A stretch of 37,392 nucleotides of DNA. It comes from JBDGYE01 sp039584255 (lineage in GTDB: Bacteria > Gemmatimonadota > Gemmatimonadetes > Palauibacterales > Palauibacteraceae). The notes under the pieces are model-generated. The model saw only the letters and a list, made by a program, of their open reading frames with translations, searched no databases and was not told where the DNA came from. This document shows positions 24,950-33,092 of this stretch, in pieces. The translations under genes were made by a program, and so were the position numbers. The stretch is taken from the NCBI GenBank assembly GCA_039584255.1, contig JBDGYE010000018.1, forward strand, positions 1-37,392. The letters are read 5' to 3'. Position 1 is the first letter of the stretch. Each line of letters starts with the position of its first letter.

Positions 24950-25738
24950 TCAGCTTCCGGTGAACTCCGGCGCCCGCTTCTCGATGTAGGCGTCCAGGCC
25001 CTCACGGGCATCGGCCGACTGAAAGAGCAGCTGCTGCAGCTCCCGCTCGATCGCGAGGCCCTCGGAAAACGGCACCTCCGTCCCGCTGCACACGGCCCGC
25101 TTGATGCGGCCGACGGCCCTTGAGGCCTTGCGCGGGGGCGTGAACTGCTTCGCGTACTCCATCACCTGCTCGAAGAAGCCCTCGGCGGCGAAGACCTTGT
25201 TCACAAGCCCGAGTTCGAGCGCCACGTCGAACCCGAATGTGGTTCCCTCCGCCATCAGCTCGATGGACTTCGACTTGCCCAGCAGTCGGCCCAGACGCTG
25301 CGTGCCCCCGGTCCCCGGCAGGACGCCCAGGGTCACCTCCGGCAGGCCTATCTTGCCGCCGTCCTTCTTCGCGATGCGGATGTCACAGGCCAGGGCGATC
25401 TCCAGACCGCCTCCCACGGTGTGCCCGTTCAGCGCGCCGATGACCAGCTTCGGGGTCTGCTCGAGGCGGTTCAGGGTCTCGTTGGCATGGAGGCAGAAGA
25501 AATACTTGAAGTAGGGATCGGAGGTCTGAAGCATCCCGATGTTCGCGCCGGCGCTGAAGAACTTGTCGCCCGAGCCACGGATCACGATCACGTGCACGGT
25601 CTCGTCGAACCGAGCTTCGATGATCGCGTCGTCCAGCTCGCGCATCATCTCGTGGGTGTAAGTGTTCGCCGGCGGATCATCCATGGTGATTACCGCGACT
25701 CCGTCGACGACCTCGTACTGGATCAGCTTATCCGCCAT
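24950..25738 (-). CDS. Enoyl-CoA hydratase (crotonase), first gene of the operon
   Basis: A 262-residue crotonase. Both hydratase glutamates are present: Glu113 in GGGLEIALACD and Glu134 in LPEVTLGVLPGTGGTQRL. The CoA pocket motif FFSAGANIGML is standard. The PPANTYTHEMMRELD start and the FKYFFCLHANETL segment differ from the other two hydratases in the cluster, so it probably prefers another substrate. It heads the minus-strand operon; the aldehyde dehydrogenase starts 91 bases downstream. The promoter should lie in the 130-base divergent gap shared with nfeD, but no clear -35/-10 pair was found. Confidence 0.92.
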   Translation of the reverse strand: MADKLIQYEVVDGVAVITMDDPPANTYTHEMMRELDDAIIEARFDETVHVIVIRGSGDKFFSAGANIGMLQTSDPYFKYFFCLHANETLNRLEQTPKLVIGALNGHTVGGGLEIALACDIRIAKKDGGKIGLPEVTLGVLPGTGGTQRLGRLLGKSKSIELMAEGTTFGFDVALELGLVNKVFAAEGFFEQVMEYAKQFTPPRKASRAVGRIKRAVCSGTEVPFSEGLAIERELQQLLFQSADAREGLDAYIEKRAPEFTGS

Positions 25739-25868
25739 TTCCGGGCACTCCCCTCGTGTGTCGTGGAATTCGTATGTTTCGCAGCCTCAAAACCTATCGC
25801 ACAGGCGGGCGGCGAGACAATGCGGCGGCGGCTTGGATGAGGGCCCCGTGAGGCGTAGTTTCCATATC

Positions 25869-27269
25869 ATGAGCAGTCGTCTTTACTTCGCGGCAGGTCT
25901 CCTGGCTGCGGCATGGCTCTCCGCCGCCGGCCGGGGGTTCGTACAGGAGAACGGGGATGGCGTCTACCGAGTGCCCGTGACGGGAACGGTAGAGATGGGC
26001 CTGGCTCCCTTCATCGCGCGGTCGATCAGGGAGGCTGGGGAGAGCGGCGCGGCCGCGGTGGTCCTCGATATCGACACCCCAGGCGGCCGAATCGACGCGG
26101 CCTGGGAAATCATCGACGACGTGCGCGACTCGGATGTCCCCGTCCACGCCTTCGTCAACCGCCGGGCTCTCTCGGCGGGGGCGATGATCGCGCTGTCGGC
26201 GGAGGGCCTGTACATGCGGCCCGGGTCTACGATCGGCGCCGCTACCCCTGTAGTGGGCCAGGGCCAGAAGGCCTCCGAGAAGATGGTAAGCGCCATGCGC
26301 TCCGAGTTCCGGGCGCTGGCGGAGGGACGGGGCTTCGATCCGCGGGTCGCCGAGGCCATGGTGGACGAGTCGGTCGAAGTGGAGGGCGTCTCCGAAGCGG
26401 GGAAGCTGCTCACCCTGACCACGGACGAGGCCGTACGCCTCGGGGTCGCCACGGCCGCAGTGGAGGACTACGCGTCCCTGCTCGCGGCGCTGGATCTGGG
26501 CGGCTCGCCGACCGTCGACACCAGTCCCAACTGGGCCGAGCGGATGGTCCGCTTTCTCACGAATCCGCTGCTCGCGCCCTTCCTGCTCAGCCTCGGCTTC
26601 CTAGGGCTGCTGGTGGAGATCAAGACTCCCACCTTCGGTCTCGCTGGCGGCCTCGGGCTGTTGTGCCTGGCTGCCTTCTTCGGCGCCCGGTTCCTGGTGC
26701 ACCTGGCAGGGATGGAGGAGCTGATCCTCCTGGCGGTCGGGGTGACGCTGGTCACGTTGGAGATCCTTGTCGTCCCGGGATTCGGCGTCGTGGGCCTGTT
26801 GGGGGGCGTGGCACTACTCACGAGCGTAACGCTCAGCATGCTAGGGAGCTTTCCTACCGTGGGCGATGTGATCAGTGCACTCGGTCTGATTGCCGTGTCG
26901 CTTCTCGTCATCGGGGTGCTGGCCTTCGCCGTTCTGCGGCACCTTCCGCACAGCAGGCGGCTGTCCGGCGTCTTCCTAAAGGAATCGACGAGCCGGGACA
27001 CGGGATACCTTTCGGCGCCCGATCGGGAGGATCTGATCGGGCAGACAGGGATCGCCGTCACCGACCTCAGGCCCGCCGGCACCGTGAGGGTCGGGGACGA
27101 ACGCATCGACGTGGTCACGGAGGGGCCCTGGGTGGAGGAGGGAAGCGAGGTGGTGCTCCTGAGGGCCGAGAGTTACCGCCACGTCGTGCGCAGAGCGGAG
27201 CCCGGCGAGGTGGCTGATTCGGAAACCGGGGCAACCGAAGACGAAGCGCGGGAGCCCGAAGAGGCATGA
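25869..27269 (+). CDS. nfeD: NfeD-family membrane serine protease (long form)
   Basis: A 466-residue long-form NfeD. A signal peptide or first membrane helix (5-23) precedes a ClpP-like protease domain with DIDTPGGRIDAA (68-79), the nucleophile Ser102 in LSAGAMIALSA, and a lysine of the GQGQKASEKM segment (Lys134 or Lys138) as general base. Four to five membrane helices follow (about 215-345), then a C-terminal OB-fold (LIGQTGIAVTDL and the VVTEGPWVEEGSEVVLLRAE region). Relatives cleave stomatin-like proteins or act with flotillin. The flotillin-like gene follows 124 bases downstream, the usual nfeD-floA pair. The ATG is placed so that the signal sequence is complete. Confidence 0.92.
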   Translation: MSSRLYFAAGLLAAAWLSAAGRGFVQENGDGVYRVPVTGTVEMGLAPFIARSIREAGESGAAAVVLDIDTPGGRIDAAWEIIDDVRDSDVPVHAFVNRRALSAGAMIALSAEGLYMRPGSTIGAATPVVGQGQKASEKMVSAMRSEFRALAEGRGFDPRVAEAMVDESVEVEGVSEAGKLLTLTTDEAVRLGVATAAVEDYASLLAALDLGGSPTVDTSPNWAERMVRFLTNPLLAPFLLSLGFLGLLVEIKTPTFGLAGGLGLLCLAAFFGARFLVHLAGMEELILLAVGVTLVTLEILVVPGFGVVGLLGGVALLTSVTLSMLGSFPTVGDVISALGLIAVSLLVIGVLAFAVLRHLPHSRRLSGVFLKESTSRDTGYLSAPDREDLIGQTGIAVTDLRPAGTVRVGDERIDVVTEGPWVEEGSEVVLLRAESYRHVVRRAEPGEVADSETGATEDEAREPEEA

Positions 27270-27393
27270 CCATGACAGGTCGCCGATGAAACGGTGATCT
27301 GGCGGGTAGTACACGATAGGCATGGAACCTATGCTGCGTCCGGCGGACGAGCCGGGCACAACGAGCAGCCGAGCATAGACGAAAGGCGAGACA

Positions 27394-28380
27394 ATGGGTG
27401 AGACGACCGCCATCTGGGCGATATTCCTGGTATTCGCGGCGCTGTTTCTGCTGATGATCATTGGATGGGCGGTCCCGATTCGTCTGTGGATCACCGCCTT
27501 AGCGTCCGGCGTGTACGTGAAGCTGAGCGAGCTGATCGGGATGCGCCTGCGCAAAGTCCATCCGCCAAGCATCGTCCACCCGCTGATCGCGGCGACGAAA
27601 GCGGGACTCACGCTCAACACCAACGAGCTCGAGGCGCACTTCCTGGCCGGCGGCGACGTGGGCCGAGTGGCCAACGCCCTGATCTCGGCGGACAAGGCCA
27701 ATATCGATCTCGGATTCGAGCAGGCGGCGGCGATCGACCTGGCGGGCCGTGACGTCTTCGAGGCCGTGCAGGTGTCGGTGAACCCCAAGGTGATCCAGAC
27801 GCCGAAGGTGGCCGCGATGGCCAAGGACGGGATCCAGCTCATCGCGGTGGCGCGAGTGACGGTGCGCGCCAACATCAACCGCCTGGTCGGTGGGGCCGGC
27901 GAGGAGACGATCCTAGCCCGGGTCGGCGAGGGCATCGTAAGCACGATCGGCTCCGCCGAGAGCCACGCGGCGGTGCTCGAGAACCCGGACGCGATATCCA
28001 AGACCGTTCTGGCCAAGGGACTCGACAGCGGCACCGCGTTCGAGATCCTCTCCATCGATATCGCCGACGTCGACGTCGGCAAGAACATCGGCGCCGAGCT
28101 CCAGACAGACCAGGCCGAGGCGGACAAGAAGATCGCCCAGGCCAAAGCCGAGGAGCGTCGTGCGCTTGCCGTGGCCCTCGAGCAGGAGAACCGGGCGCGC
28201 GTCGAGGAGATGAGGGCGGAAGTGGTAAGGGCTGAGGCGCAGGTCCCGCTGGCCATGGCGGAGGCGTTCCGCAGCGGAAGCCTGGGGGTGATGGATTACA
28301 TGCGCTACCGCAACGTCGAGGCGGACACCAGCATGCGTCGCGCGATCGCCGGCGGCGACGAAGAGAAGCTGCCGGAGTAG
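27394..28380 (+). CDS. floA: Flotillin-like protein FloA
   Basis: A 328-residue SPFH-domain protein of the FloA/YqfA type, which organises functional membrane microdomains. One N-terminal membrane hairpin (about residues 8-40) is followed by the conserved VHPPSIVHPLIAATKAGL, NTNELEAHFLAGGDV, and the SPFH core with VSVNPKVIQTPKV and GIQLIAVARVTVRAN. The C-terminal part (about 235-300) is a heptad-rich Ala/Glu coiled coil for oligomerisation. Sequence and length match the family almost throughout. It is flanked by its usual partner nfeD and by a membrane-anchored protein that probably belongs to the same operon. Confidence 0.95.
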   Translation: MGETTAIWAIFLVFAALFLLMIIGWAVPIRLWITALASGVYVKLSELIGMRLRKVHPPSIVHPLIAATKAGLTLNTNELEAHFLAGGDVGRVANALISADKANIDLGFEQAAAIDLAGRDVFEAVQVSVNPKVIQTPKVAAMAKDGIQLIAVARVTVRANINRLVGGAGEETILARVGEGIVSTIGSAESHAAVLENPDAISKTVLAKGLDSGTAFEILSIDIADVDVGKNIGAELQTDQAEADKKIAQAKAEERRALAVALEQENRARVEEMRAEVVRAEAQVPLAMAEAFRSGSLGVMDYMRYRNVEADTSMRRAIAGGDEEKLPE

Positions 28381-28392
28381 GCGGAGCAGGCG

Positions 28393-28989
28393 ATGGAAGA
28401 GGTCTTCATCCTCGTTGCAATCCTTGTCTACTGGGCATTCCGCAGCCTGGCAGGTGGGCAGCGGCGGCAAGGGCGGGGGCCCGGTCCCGACGACCCGTAC
28501 GCCTCCGGCCCGCTCTCGGAGGGGGGCCTGACCGACCAGATTGAGGACGCCCAGCAGCGCGCGTTCAAAGCGCTGGATCGGCCGGCGGCCACCGAAGGCC
28601 AGCGCGAGGTCTCGTTCGACAGGCCCGGAGTTCTGCGTCAGGCAGAGCGCCCGAGCCGCCGGCGCCAGGAGGCCTACGAGGCCATAGCACAGCTGCTGGA
28701 TCCAGCTGCCGCGAGTCGCACCGCTCGCCCGCGGACCCGCGAGCCCGAGATTCGGGAGGCCCGGCCACCGGATCGTCCGCGTCCGGAGAAACTTCGAGCG
28801 GCGCGTGGTAGCGCGGCCGAAGGGCCGGCTCCTGAGGCGGGGCCCCCGGTATCGGCGAGACCGCGTCGAACCGGTGAAAGGCGAACCCGAAAGAGGGCAG
28901 AGGCGGCCCTCCGCCGTATCGAGAGCCAGCCGCTGCTCAAGAGGGCGATCCTCTACTCCGAGATCTTCGGACGGCCCAAAGGGCTCTGA
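28393..28989 (+). CDS. Membrane-anchored protein of unknown function downstream of floA
   Basis: A 198-residue protein with one N-terminal membrane segment (EEVFILVAILVYWAFRSLA) and a long Arg/Pro/Glu-rich, probably disordered cytoplasmic part. The last 18 residues (LLKRAILYSEIFGRPKGL) look like a short amphipathic binding motif. It starts 13 bases after the floA stop, so it is likely co-expressed and could be a flotillin-platform client or tether. I do not know a named family. Confidence 0.75.
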   Translation: MEEVFILVAILVYWAFRSLAGGQRRQGRGPGPDDPYASGPLSEGGLTDQIEDAQQRAFKALDRPAATEGQREVSFDRPGVLRQAERPSRRRQEAYEAIAQLLDPAAASRTARPRTREPEIREARPPDRPRPEKLRAARGSAAEGPAPEAGPPVSARPRRTGERRTRKRAEAALRRIESQPLLKRAILYSEIFGRPKGL

Positions 28990-29070
28990 TCCGCGCGGGA
29001 CACTCCGTCCCGATCGCCTCACCGGATCCTGGCCGGCCGGGCCTCTCCACCCTGGCGCCGACACCCTGTA

Positions 29071-29087
29071 TGTGAAATATTGTCACA
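29071..29087. promoter_or_regulatory. 17-bp quasi-palindrome upstream of the histidine kinase
   Basis: TGTGAAATATTGTCACA has perfect TGTGA/TCACA arms. A related 17-mer (TGTGACATCTTGACACA on the minus strand, 14 of 17 identical) precedes the response regulator gene at 32781-32797. This suggests one regulator for both genes. The arms resemble CRP/FNR-family half-sites but the centre is one base longer than in CRP sites. Confidence 0.55.
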
Positions 29088-31009
29088 TCTTCCGGCGCGA
29101 GGCCTCGACGCCGTCGTCCCTCGGTTCGGTTGGCGCTTCTTTCACTCGATTCAGGACAACCCTGTTGGGCGGTAACGGAAGTGGGAAGACAGACGACGGA
29201 CACAGCGCCGCCCGCCTGTCGAAGCTGTGGGAGACGGGTAGCGCGATCCTCGAGACGCTGGACCTCGAGCAGATCCTCTCCGTGGTCACTGAGCGCTGCC
29301 AGGGCCTCTTCGGGGGCTCCGGAGCGGCCGTAGTCTACTACGAGCCCGAGACGCGGGAGCTGGTAGTGGCGGAGGGAAGCGGTGTGCTCGCCGAAGCGCA
29401 GGGCCGCCGATACCCCGCCGCGGGCACCCTCAGCCAGCTCGCCATCAGCCAGAACCGTCCGGTCGTTCAGAACGAGATTCCCGACGAGGCAGCCCACGAG
29501 TCTCTGGCACTCGACTCCGGGGAGCCGGGAACCGCGCTCGTCGTTCCTCTGCGCGCGCGCGACGGGGCGATCGGCACGCTGGCTGTGGTTGGCAAGGACG
29601 GGAGCCAGGCATTCGACGAAGCCGACGCCGAGCTGCTCTTCGCCTTCGCCCACATGGCCGGCCTGGCCATCCAGAACGCTCGGCTGCTGGAGGCCGAGAC
29701 GGCCCGGGCCGAGCGCATCGATACGCTGAGGGCAGAGGGCGAGGACCACATCCTGATCCTCAAGGACCTGCACGACGCGGAGGTGGCGGTCTCGTCCGAT
29801 CTCGAGCTGGACGCCGTGCTCCGTACGGTGACCGAGAAGGCCAGGGAGTTGACGAACGCCCAGTACGGAGCGCTCGGAGTGTTGGACAAGGCCGGGAAGG
29901 GCCTAGAGACGTTCATCACGAGCGGAATCAGCGAGGACGAGCGCGAGCGGCTTGGAGGGCCGCCCATTGGAGCCGGTCTCCTGGGCGCCGTGACCCGGTC
30001 GACGGACCCGATCCGCGTCAACCACGTGGCGGAGGACCCGCGATCGGCGGGCATGCCCACCGACCACCCGGACATGGTGTCTTTCCTCGGATTGCCGATC
30101 CGTACCGGAGACCGTGTGTTCGGCAACCTCTACCTGACCAACAAGCAGGAGGAAGGAGGCTTCACCGAGCGCGACGAGACGATCGTCTCTATGCTCGCCG
30201 CGCACGCCGCCGTGGCGATCGAAAACGCGAGGCAGTTCCGGACTCTCCAGAGGCTGCTCGACGAGCTGCGCAGGACCCAGCAGCAGAGAGACCGCTTCTA
30301 CGCTTTCGTGAACCACGACCTGCGGAACGCGTGCAGTGGCGTCCTGATGTGGTCGGAGCGTCTGCTTACGACGATCGGCGGAGAGAACAAGGAGATCGCG
30401 GAGAAGATCCGGCGGGGCAGCGAGCACGCGATGCGCCTCGTGCAGGACGTGCTCGACCTTGAGAACATGGGCCAGGGACGCCTCGAGACATGGCCCCGGA
30501 TGATCGTCGTGCACGACCTGCTGCTGGCGGCCACGGACGGAATGCGGCCGGAGGCGGAGCAGAAAGGCATGCGGATCCGCCTCGTCGAGAGCCGGTCCGA
30601 CCTGAAGATGGTGGCCGATCCGGACCGTGCTCTCCAGATCATCACCAACCTGCTCAGCAACGCCGTGAAGTACAGTCCCGAGGGGACGGAAGTGCGCATT
30701 CAGGCCGAGCTTGGTAAGAAGGGCCCGCCCGGAGCCGGGAAGAATGGTCGCTGGGTGCGAATCTCGGTGATCGACGAAGGCCCCGGGATCCCTGAGGAGG
30801 ACCTGGAGCGGATCTTCAGCGAGTACGTGAAGGGCACCGCGGGCCGGACTACACGGGGGATGGGAATTGGCCTCACGCTGTCGCGGCGGCTGGCCGAGTA
30901 CATGGGCGGGGCGCTGACCGTAGACTCGGAGCCGGGGAAGGGCTCCACGTTCACCCTCTGGGTCCCACACGGCCGGGAACCGGAGCGGCGGACCGGCTGG
31001 ATCGGCTGA
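29072..31009 (+). CDS. GAF-GAF sensor histidine kinase
   Basis: Soluble sensor kinase without membrane segments. Counting from GTG 29072 (645 residues): GAF 1 about 60-205; GAF 2 about 235-390, with DPRSAGMPTDHPDMVSFLG and VFGNLYLTNK resembling DevS/DosS-type GAF domains; HisKA with His415 in FVNHDLRN; HATPase with N-box NLLSNAVKYS, DEGPGIP and GMGIGLTLSRR. The ligand of the GAF domains cannot be read from sequence. The start is uncertain: a TTG at 29165 with CAGGA upstream is a good alternative and would leave the 17-bp palindrome outside the gene. The frame is also open back to 28805, but that part overlaps the previous gene. It converges with an NtrC-type regulator, its probable partner. 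Confidence 0.9.
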   Translation: MKYCHIFRREASTPSSLGSVGASFTRFRTTLLGGNGSGKTDDGHSAARLSKLWETGSAILETLDLEQILSVVTERCQGLFGGSGAAVVYYEPETRELVVAEGSGVLAEAQGRRYPAAGTLSQLAISQNRPVVQNEIPDEAAHESLALDSGEPGTALVVPLRARDGAIGTLAVVGKDGSQAFDEADAELLFAFAHMAGLAIQNARLLEAETARAERIDTLRAEGEDHILILKDLHDAEVAVSSDLELDAVLRTVTEKARELTNAQYGALGVLDKAGKGLETFITSGISEDERERLGGPPIGAGLLGAVTRSTDPIRVNHVAEDPRSAGMPTDHPDMVSFLGLPIRTGDRVFGNLYLTNKQEEGGFTERDETIVSMLAAHAAVAIENARQFRTLQRLLDELRRTQQQRDRFYAFVNHDLRNACSGVLMWSERLLTTIGGENKEIAEKIRRGSEHAMRLVQDVLDLENMGQGRLETWPRMIVVHDLLLAATDGMRPEAEQKGMRIRLVESRSDLKMVADPDRALQIITNLLSNAVKYSPEGTEVRIQAELGKKGPPGAGKNGRWVRISVIDEGPGIPEEDLERIFSEYVKGTAGRTTRGMGIGLTLSRRLAEYMGGALTVDSEPGKGSTFTLWVPHGREPERRTGWIG

Positions 31010-31068
31010 CGGAACCGCGGGGCCGCGCTGACCTTCGCCCGGCGAACAAAGACAGCGAAGAAACAAAC

Positions 31069-31094
31069 AGAGGGGCGCCGTCGGGCGCCCCTCT
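31069..31094. terminator. Bidirectional terminator between kinase and regulator genes
   Basis: AGAGGGGCGCC (31069-31079) and GGCGCCCCTCT (31084-31094) make a perfect 11-bp stem with loop GTCG. On the minus strand it is followed by GTTTGTTTCTTC, a good U-rich tail for the regulator gene. On the plus strand the tail is weaker. Confidence 0.85.
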
Positions 31095-31134
31095 TCGCCT
31101 TCTGCCGGAGGGCGGAGCTCGACCCGCCCAGAGT

Positions 31135-32547
31135 TCAGATCCGCACGGCTGCGTGATGCGGCTCGGGCAGAATGCCCTGCTCGCGGTAGCGCTTGAGCTT
31201 CCGGTACAGCGTGCGCCGGCTGATCCCGAGGGCCTCGGCGGCTGAGCTCTGGTGCCACTGGGTCTGCTCGAGCATATCGAGGATGTACTCGCGCTCGAGC
31301 CTCTCGAGATCCCACTTTTCCTCGCGAGCCCGCGTGAGAAGGTTACGCTCGGGATCCGGTCGCTGGCCCGGCGGCTCGAACGGAATCGCCCGGGCGCCCG
31401 CGTGCATGATCACCGCTCGCTCGATGAAGTTCTCCAGTTCGCGGACGTTCCCCGGCCAGTCGTACGCCATGAGCCTGGCCATGGTCTTCGGCGGGATCTC
31501 GGGTGGCTCGAGCCCGTTTTCCTCCGCGAAGCGTTGCCGGAAATGCTGGGCTAGGATCGGGATGTCATCCCGTCGCTCGCGCAGCGAGGGAACGCGGACC
31601 GGGAAGACGTTGAGACGGTAGAAGAGATCCTCGCGGAACTCGCCCTTCTCGACCAGCTCGTCGAGGTCGCGGTTGGTGGCGACGATGAGCCGGAAGTCCA
31701 CGGTGATGGGTTCGCGGCCTCCCACGCGCGTCACCGTCCGATCCTGGAGAACCCGCAGCAGCTTGACCTGCACGCCTTCCGAGACGGTGCTGATCTCGTC
31801 CAGGAAGATCGTCCCGCCCTGGGCCTCCTCGAATAGTCCGCGCTTGCTCTGCACGGCGCCGGTGAACGAGCCCTTCATGTGGCCGAACAACTCCGACTCC
31901 AGCAGGGTCTCCGGGAGCGCTGAGCAGTTGATGGCCACGAACGGCCTGCGGCTCCGCCCCGACAGCTCGTGTACGGCTCTCGCCACCAGCTCCTTGCCGG
32001 TCCCTGTGTCGCCGGTCACCAGCACGTTAGCTCGAGTGGGCGCCACCCGCTCGATGAGCCCGTACACCCTCTGCATCGCCTGCGACTTGCCCACCAGGTG
32101 CGCCCGCACGCCGGCGTTCGTCTGGCTCCGGAGCTGTGCCACCTCTCGCTTGAGCTCCAGCTCCTCGCGGGCCCTCGCCAGGATGTGGAGCAGCTCCTCG
32201 GTGCGGAACGGCTTCTTGATGAAGTCCACCGCCCCCAGCTTCATGGCCTCGACCGCGCTGTCGATGGAGCCGAAGGCCGTCATCACTATGAACTGGGCGT
32301 CGGTCTGCAGGGCAGGCCCGGCCCCCAGGACGTTCAGGCCGTGCATTCCTGGAAGGTTAAGGTCCAGCAGCACCAGGTCGTAGAGCTGCTGGTCGAGCTG
32401 CCTGAGACCTTCCTCACCTGTGCGGACCGCATCCACGCGGTATCCGTTCTCGGCGAGCACCGTCAGCAGCAGGTCGCGGACGTTCTCCTCGTCCTCGACG
32501 ACGAGAACGCGAGGGTCTACCTCTCGCTTCGTGTGTTGCTCGGGCAT
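31135..32547 (-). CDS. NtrC-family sigma-54-dependent response regulator
   Basis: A 470-residue enhancer-binding protein. Receiver domain (about 12-125): phospho-acceptor Asp62 in LVLLDLNLPGM, and Lys111 in KKPF. AAA+ domain (about 150-380): Walker A GDTGTGKE (179-186), Walker B GGTIFLDEI (244-252) and WPGNVRELENFIERAV. Fis-type helix-turn-helix at the C-terminus (SSAAEALGISRRTLYRKLKRY). The sigma-54 contact loop reads GSFTGA (226-231), not the common GAFTGA. ATG 32547 with GGAG six bases upstream is preferred over the adjacent TTG. It should activate RpoN promoters such as the one found before the multiheme cytochrome; that link is an inference. Confidence 0.95.
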   Translation of the reverse strand: MPEQHTKREVDPRVLVVEDEENVRDLLLTVLAENGYRVDAVRTGEEGLRQLDQQLYDLVLLDLNLPGMHGLNVLGAGPALQTDAQFIVMTAFGSIDSAVEAMKLGAVDFIKKPFRTEELLHILARAREELELKREVAQLRSQTNAGVRAHLVGKSQAMQRVYGLIERVAPTRANVLVTGDTGTGKELVARAVHELSGRSRRPFVAINCSALPETLLESELFGHMKGSFTGAVQSKRGLFEEAQGGTIFLDEISTVSEGVQVKLLRVLQDRTVTRVGGREPITVDFRLIVATNRDLDELVEKGEFREDLFYRLNVFPVRVPSLRERRDDIPILAQHFRQRFAEENGLEPPEIPPKTMARLMAYDWPGNVRELENFIERAVIMHAGARAIPFEPPGQRPDPERNLLTRAREEKWDLERLEREYILDMLEQTQWHQSSAAEALGISRRTLYRKLKRYREQGILPEPHHAAVRI

Positions 32548-32858
32548 CAATGGCTCCGTTGTACGGCGGCCTGCGGCCGACCTTCGACCGCGCGCGGCGC
32601 GTATGTCGCGTCCCGTCTCGGCCTTGCCGGAACTGTGCCAACGGTGCCCGATTTGGGGACCAGCGGCGCACGCCAGCCCCCAAGAGGCCGTTTGGCGCTA
32701 GTTTTAGGGGTCAAACGATCGGGCTCAATCTCATAGCCTGCGGCCCCCCCCGACGACGGAAAGTCCCACGCCAGCGTGGATGTGTCAAGATGTCACACGC
32801 TGGGTTGAAGTGACGAATCGGCCCTGCGATGGGACGGAAAGGAAGGGAGAGCCCGGCT
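32548..32858. other. Regulatory gap upstream of the response regulator
   Basis: A 311-base gap with no supported gene. It holds the 17-bp quasi-palindrome (32781-32797), nested in an 8-bp inverted repeat CCAGCGTG (32771-32778) / CACGCTGG (32796-32803). A weak minus-strand -35/-10 pair (TTGAGC, 16 bases, TAAAAC) lies around 32708-32735 and may be the regulator promoter. Confidence 0.4.
32781..32797. promoter_or_regulatory. 17-bp quasi-palindrome upstream of the response regulator
   Basis: The minus strand reads TGTGACATCTTGACACA, 14 of 17 bases identical to the site before the kinase gene at 29071-29087. It lies about 235 bases before the regulator ATG, inside a larger 8-bp inverted repeat. 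It is probably an operator shared by the two-component genes. Confidence 0.5.
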
Positions 32859-33092
32859 TCAGTCCTTGAACGGAGACTTGCGAGGCGTAGTCCGCCGCGG
32901 CAGCGCAGCATCGAACAGGCGCTGCAGCTCCTCCTGGCTCAGCTCGTAGGGATCGTCCTGGTACCCCGGTGCTCGGGCGATGCGGGTAGGCTCGGTGTTT
33001 CCAGGCTGAGGCTCGAAGTGCCATTCCCAGCGGCTCCGCGGCCGCAGGACCCAGGCGTTGCCCGAACGGTCCTTGAAGGTGCGGAAGCTCAT
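32859..33092 (-). CDS. Small conserved-looking protein of unknown function
   Basis: A 77-residue soluble protein (MSFRTFKDRSGNAWVLRPR at the start, acidic middle DDPYELSQEELQRLFDAAL, basic end). The N-terminal part looks like a small beta-sheet with several aromatic residues. The start ATG overlaps the stop of the SURF1 gene (ATGA, 33089-33092) and has AGGGAGAGGA upstream, which supports expression. I do not recognise a family. Confidence 0.72.
   Translation of the reverse strand: MSFRTFKDRSGNAWVLRPRSRWEWHFEPQPGNTEPTRIARAPGYQDDPYELSQEELQRLFDAALPRRTTPRKSPFKD

Noticed and set aside
27318..27338. ATAGGCATGGAACCTAT inverted repeat between nfeD and floA
   Set aside because: Arms of only about five to six bases, and no promoter element could be placed around it.
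28805..29071. N-terminal extension of the histidine kinase frame
   Set aside because: It overlaps the end of the floA-downstream gene, is Arg/Pro/Ser-rich without structure, and lies across the palindromic site; the first GAF domain starts much later.
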